Part shown: one piece after another, positions 59,462-64,000 of the stretch
Layout of the letters: every line of letters begins with the position of its first letter
Numbering within the stretch: the stretch's first letter is position 1
DNA from: Larix kaempferi
Taxonomy: Eukaryota > Streptophyta > Pinopsida > Pinales > Pinaceae
Assembly (NCBI GenBank): GCA_027924585.1
Contig: BSBM01001663.1
Location: 248,001-312,000, forward strand
Reading direction: 5' to 3'
Length of the DNA stretch: 64,000 bases
Notes under the pieces: generated by a model
What the model saw: the letters and a program-made list of their open reading frames with translations, nothing else
Databases searched by the model: none
Told to the model about the DNA's origin: nothing
Made by a program: the position numbers and the translations under genes

Positions 59462-60530
59462 GCTAAAATTCTTTTTTTCTTTGGCTCGCTTACCTTTTTC
59501 CCACACCATGTGTAATGACTTGGTAGGTGTGGTTGTAGGTTCGGATTGTTGAACCTTGTGCCTTGGACTGCATTATAGCAAAACACTTCATGTTCTGTAA
59601 CTTCATTTTTTTCAACCTCATATCTATATCTGCTCCACTTGTCCACTACCAATGAAATTGCACATGCTTATAGAACTCTTTCTGCAGATTCCAGATATCT
59701 ATTTTTTGAATAAATTTGTTAGTATTTTCTATTTTTTATTCATTTTTGTTTGCAACCATGTCATATTTACATAAAACATAGGTTATGTATTTCAGCAATA
59801 ACTTTTGACTGACAGGCCTATTTTGAAAACGAAAAAAAACCCGCACAAGTATGCTGAAAGACCTACACACTAAAAAATAAAATTGACTTTGTTAAGACCA
59901 TGATAGCGGGGCCTAACACTCGACCTTGTCTTTTTACAGATTTCCCGACATCCTTAATTTAAAAAATATATAAAATTAGCTTGGAAAATTTTGGAAAAAT
60001 AGTGTTGCACTAGATTTGCCTATTGTCTACAACCCTATATTTTTTTTTTTAATTTAGAGAGTTTACGTACCAAACCCGGGGCCTAACGAAACATATGCAT
60101 TATTTTTTTGAAAAAAAATAACATACCAACCTTAGAAGAATGCCATTTTTTGGGAGTCATACATATTTTCCATAAATAAAAGTCATATATTCCGAAAGGT
60201 GATTAGATTCTCTACATTTCATATTTGTACACCATGTTCTAAAAAGTTGTGTAGGTACCTCTAAAAATTCATTTTAATGGTTGGATTTAGTCCATTGCAA
60301 CTAACACGTCATAAGTGAGTATCTAAGAAATATGCGAAGTTAAAACATGCGAAAATAATTTGGGAGTCATACATATTTTCCATAAATAAAAGTCATATAT
60401 TCTGAAAGGTGATTAGATTCTCTACATTTCATATTTTTGCACCATGTTCTAAAAAGTTGTGTAGGTACCTCTAAAAATTCATTTTAATGGTTGGATTTAG
60501 TCCATTGCAACTAACACGTCATAAGTGGGT
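59462..60530. repeat. Tail segment of unit beta' with 210-bp tandem duplication
   Basis: Co-linear with 23433-24290. 60151-60360 is repeated at 60361-60570 with a 210-bp period and few differences; each copy includes AAGAAATATGCGAAG, which is not in the other units, so the duplication followed the insertion beside it. Confidence 0.8.
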
Positions 60531-61512
60531 ATCCAAGAAATATGCGAAGTTAAAACATGCGAAAATAATGAATCAATTTAGGTTTATTTATACGAGTATA
60601 GAAAACCTTTTTTTTTTTTTGCTGATGAATTTTTTTTTTCGTTTCATTATTCGGCCGAATAACCTTTGCTGTGATTGACATTGCCATTACGGAAAAAGGT
60701 TATTCGGCCGAATAATCTCTGAGACATGGAAGCTTGGCGATTCTGTAGAATTTTCAGGTTTCTCCATTTTCGGAAGGGAAAAACAGCCTCTTACACTGCA
60801 AAACGAATGTCGGACTTGATACCATTAGGTTCATCATTGAATCTACTTTACGTGGGTATAGATTTTGTCGTGTATAGATAAAAATTGATATTTTTAATGT
60901 TTTATTTTCATAACATGTGTCGAGTTTGGATTCATCTCTTTAAAAAAACGGTGAAAAGAAAAATCCATAACTTTAAAAATACACCACCAAAAAAATTGAA
61001 AAAAATGTGGGATTCTTAATTGGCGTGTCTACTTCAAAAGGGTGTTCGTAGATTTGTTATTTTTAGAGTCAATTAAGAGAAAAGTGGCGCAACAAAAAAC
61101 ATGTTGAAAATCGACTAAGTTTCCCCATTGATCGACTTTAAAAAAATATAATATTTAGTATATAGATCCATTGGTTACAAACTTATAGTCAGGCACTAGT
61201 ACATTGTGTGTAGATTGTCGTAGCATTTTCTATTTTTGCAAAAAACAAGTCTAACAACGATTTTACTGGCGCAACAAATCATGACTATTTTGTAGTCTTT
61301 TCATTTTATAAGAACACACTGTCAAACATTTGCGAAATCGACATATCAAATCTCAATAAAAAAAAATTGAAAACATTATGAATAGAAAGCTAACATAATT
61401 CTCTAAAAGTTTTCTTTTTACTACAAAGTGAAATTCTAAACAAAAATATCACTTTTGTTCGCCCAAAGTTGAAAAACATGAAAAAACCAAAATTATTTTC
61501 TCACGAGACCCC
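60531..61512. mobile_element. About 1 kb insertion with a perfect 22-bp inverted repeat
   Basis: Units alpha and alpha' run from AAGTGGGTATC to AAATAAATTTACATTC in about 60 bp; here about 1 kb intervenes. Inside, 60646-60667 and 60695-60716 are perfect reverse complements around a 27-nt loop, and each arm contains the 12-bp palindrome ATTCGGCCGAAT. T-runs precede it. No coding frame, and ends and target duplication were not defined, so the element type is unknown. Confidence 0.5.
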
Positions 61513-62266
61513 CAAAATAAATTTACATTCTTATTTCAAATTGCAAAATGTGCTCATCTACAAACTAATTACAAATTATGTAAATCAAATAGATTCAAAT
61601 TTCAAAGTTCCTAATTGCAAAGCTACAAGCTAAATTAAATATTACAATTTAAATCAAACTTATGATAACCATAAACTAAACTCTATATACCAAATAAATT
61701 TATGTTAACCATGAACTAAATAAATTCTATGTCAACCATTAAATTAAATTCATAAATAGATTAACATTACACTTCACTGAAAATTACAAAACAAAATCCA
61801 ACTTCACTGAAAATTACAAAACAAAATCCAACTCTTTAATTAACCAATTAACTTCTATAATACAAATTTCAGATTTTCACAAAACTTTATGAAAAGACTA
61901 CAAATTAAATTCTACAAAACAAATATACTGAAGAAAATGTACAAAACTTACAAACTAAATTAAAATAAAGACTACAAACTTTATTAACCTACAAATTTAC
62001 TACAATATGAAAGTAAACATAGAAAGGCTTACTTTATATCCTTTAATGACTTAAGATTCATTCCTAGTTACATGTGCATATTATAATACTTATTTCAATT
62101 CCATATTATATGAACCAATAGAAAACGTTTAGTCCTACGTGATCAAGCTAATGTTTAGATTCTCATACAAAACTAATGATCAAACTCTCGTGTGATAGGG
62201 GTAATTTACAATGTCTATCAACGTATTTGGACACATTAATATTATTAATTTTATTGTTTTTATTTT
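61513..62266. repeat. Last part of duplicated tail
   Basis: Co-linear with 24340-25110, with one 35-bp tandem duplication (AAAATTACAAAACAAAATCC at about 61780 and 61815). Ends where the LTR begins. Confidence 0.75.
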
Positions 62267-62681
62267 TGTTAGGAACCTATGCCAACTCTTCTCTTTACTT
62301 TGTTAGTATATTGTTGTTGTATGCATATGCTTTGTAATTCGTCTCGTAGTATTATCTATTCCATGGTATTGATCATTAGTTTGTATTAGCCCATAGTATT
62401 ATCTGTTCCATGGTATTGATCCATAGTATTGAATGCATATGCTTTGTAAGTCGTCCCGTAGTATTATATATTCCATAGTATTGATCCATAGTATTGGAGC
62501 ATACACTTAGTATATAAGTACGTGTTGAGGCCAATGAAGGCACCGATAAGTTATTTGTATTGAGTTTGATCAAAGGAGGTTGTCCCCTCGAAGTGGCCCG
62601 CGATCAATAAATCTATTATGTGTTTTGTTATTTCTGAGATATCATGCATTTTCATTAATTAATTGTTGGAGGTTCCTCACA
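62267..62681 (+). mobile_element. 5' LTR of a gypsy-type retrotransposon, 415 bp
   Basis: Ends are TGTTAGGAACC and GGTTCCTCACA, inverted repeats with one mismatch in 11. A TATA box, TATATAAG, is at 62511-62518 and a poly-A signal, AATAAA, at 62606-62611. U3 holds short tandem units with ATAGTATT and CCATGGTATTGATC (about 62340-62500). The five bases before it are ATTTT; the matching 3' LTR is beyond the window. Confidence 0.88.
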
Positions 62682-62683
62682 TC

Positions 62684-62695
62684 TGGTATCAGAGC
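62684..62695 (+). other. Primer-binding site, initiator methionine tRNA type
   Basis: TGGTATCAGAGC, two bases after the LTR end, is complementary to the 3' end of plant initiator tRNA-Met and is the usual start of minus-strand DNA synthesis in plant LTR retrotransposons. Confidence 0.92.
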
Positions 62696-63652
62696 ACTTT
62701 CTTGGGCTCGTTGGGTGGAATTTCTACCAATTTTTTTTTCATAGTTGTATTTGTTCCTATCAATTGCAGGTTCGAATCCGAGAATCATCCATATCCGCTT
62801 AACTGTGGGAAGTACTTAGACATAAGCCCTAAAACTCATTGTGAGGAGTACCACAGGAACCCCGAAGTAACTGGCCCATTGAGAGGACCTACCAATGAAA
62901 AGGGAAACGACCCCTACCTGATTGACTTTTTCCCACCTGTGAGGTAAACCAAGAGCTGTCATTTGTGGCAAAGTGGTTATCAGTTATACCTAAGCCATGG
63001 ATTGAGGGGTGTTTCCCCAATACGCAAGCCGTTAGACAACATTGGTGGTCGAGTGAATCCCCTGAACCTTTAGGAAGCTGCACATGCTAGTGGTCCATAT
63101 CTATTTTTAGCTGATAAATCGTAGATTACATTTTTCCAGAACTATTGTCGATCACTTCCGAGCCATTGCAGATCCATTCCCCCAAAAAAACTATTTTTTT
63201 GTCATATCTTATTTGTTTTAACTCTATTTCCCTTGAAACTTCACGGACGCCCCTGCAATCCCATTCTGCATATTTCATTCCTGAGGACCCTATCCCAAAT
63301 TCCTTTCCCGATGCCATAAATCTCACATTTGTCTATTTTTAGGGTTTCCCATAACTTCTTCCATTTTCACCCAATCACCTTCAAATTTTGCCATAGTGTT
63401 CATTTCCTAATTTTGCTTCTTTGTCCCTCTTTGAAAAATTTCTCATTCTTTCACCTCACTTCTGAAATCCTCATTTAATGCTTCCTTGTCCATTCGAAAG
63501 TGTCCAAAAGCTAGTCAAAGCTCAATTACCCATCAGAGTTTTTCTCAAATCCAAATTTCTCTTTACTAAAGAAGCTTCTGTTTTTGTTTTTCTACCCATT
63601 CACAAAAAAAAAACTCATGGTTGTGGTTGTCACCCACACAGGAGCACAAATC
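62696..63652 (+). other. Leader of the LTR retrotransposon
   Basis: Almost 1 kb between the primer-binding site and gag. An open stretch up to 62947 (NCGKYLDISPK..) does not match gag and is of unknown meaning. A B-box-like GGTTCGAATCC is at 62769-62779 without the rest of a tRNA. Confidence 0.5.
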
Positions 63653-64000
63653 ATGGAGGAAGAACTTGCAGTCCTCAAAACCAAACTCCAAGATCTGGAT
63701 GAAAAATTTATCAACCATCTTCAGCATTCATCAATGAACAATACACGACAGCCAAAATATTCTACAACCACTGGGTTCTCTTCGGCCAACAATTTTCATG
63801 GGTCGAAGCTTGATTTTTCTCGCTTCAATGGTAATGATCCAACTTGATGGATATATCAGGCAGAACACTATTTCAGTCTCCATAATAATTTTGATGTCCA
63901 CAAAGTTCCACTTGCATCCTTTCATTTGGAACATGAATCCCTTCAATGGTACCGTTGGTACATCAAGGCTCATGACGAGCCAAAATGGACAGATTTTTGC
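63653..64000 (+). pseudogene. Ty3/gypsy gag, N-terminal part, cut by the window end
   Basis: The ATG at 63653 starts MEEELAVLKTKLQ, a short coiled-coil-like N-terminus. Then come KLDFSRFNG, a TGA at 63845-63847 directly before WIYQAEHYF, and LASFHLEHESLQWYRW, the retrotransposon gag signature. Gag forms the particle that packages element RNA. The frame is otherwise open to base 64000. The single stop falls where these proteins usually have a small residue before Trp, so this copy is defective, or reads through. Pol is outside the window. Confidence 0.8.

Noticed and set aside
62769-62779. GGTTCGAATCC resembling a tRNA B box
   Set aside because: No A box, anticodon stem or acceptor pairing is found around it. 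It lies in a retrotransposon leader.

Overview
The window looks like plant nuclear DNA, probably from a seed plant with a large, repeat-rich genome (a gymnosperm is plausible; the species cannot be read from the sequence). It is AT-rich, has canonical GT..AG introns, carries decayed copia, Ty3/gypsy, plant LINE, pogo-like and hAT-like elements, and has long GA microsatellite blocks mixed with plant telomere-like TTAGGGGTTTAG motifs.

The main result is four copies of a four-exon gene on the minus strand for an Elf1/ELOF1-type transcription elongation factor. Copies I (9104-9658) and III (46720-47256) are intact and predict the same 83-residue protein; their 10 coding differences are all synonymous. 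Copy II (28953-37223) has lost its 22-nt exon 3 and is split by a 7.6 kb pogo-like transposon in intron 2. Copy IV (58756-58975) keeps exons 3-4 only. Flanking DNA shows an alpha-beta-alpha'-beta' arrangement: I and III share one context (LINE remnant, AT-rich block, gene, GA block), II and IV share another. Much of the window is thus a tandemly duplicated two-gene segment, later rearranged by insertions and deletions.

Layout: 1-4849, unassigned DNA with a recent 821-bp-offset tandem duplication. 4850-28144, unit alpha: LINE ORF1/EN remnant, AT-rich block, ELOF1 I, a 5.15 kb composite insertion bounded by 14-bp direct repeats (copia remnant and 1.02 kb direct repeats inside), GA block A, a 4.4 kb unexplained insertion, GA block B, a Z-DNA-prone repeat and a 1.65 kb hAT-like insertion. 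28145-38326, unit beta: ELOF1 II with the pogo element (29269-36862). 38327-58017, unit alpha': LINE remnant, solo LTR (40015-40604), a second LINE (43698-45313), ELOF1 III, GA block C and a 4.7 kb mosaic of retroelement scraps and satellite. 58018-62266, unit beta': ELOF1 IV fused to GA block D and a tail with a palindromic insertion. 62267-64000, the 5' end of a gypsy-type LTR retrotransposon that runs out of the window.

Only ELOF1 I and III look like functional protein genes. No rRNA, tRNA or CRISPR was found. Duplicate copies act as internal empty-site controls: they identify several insertions and, for the pogo element, its TA target site.
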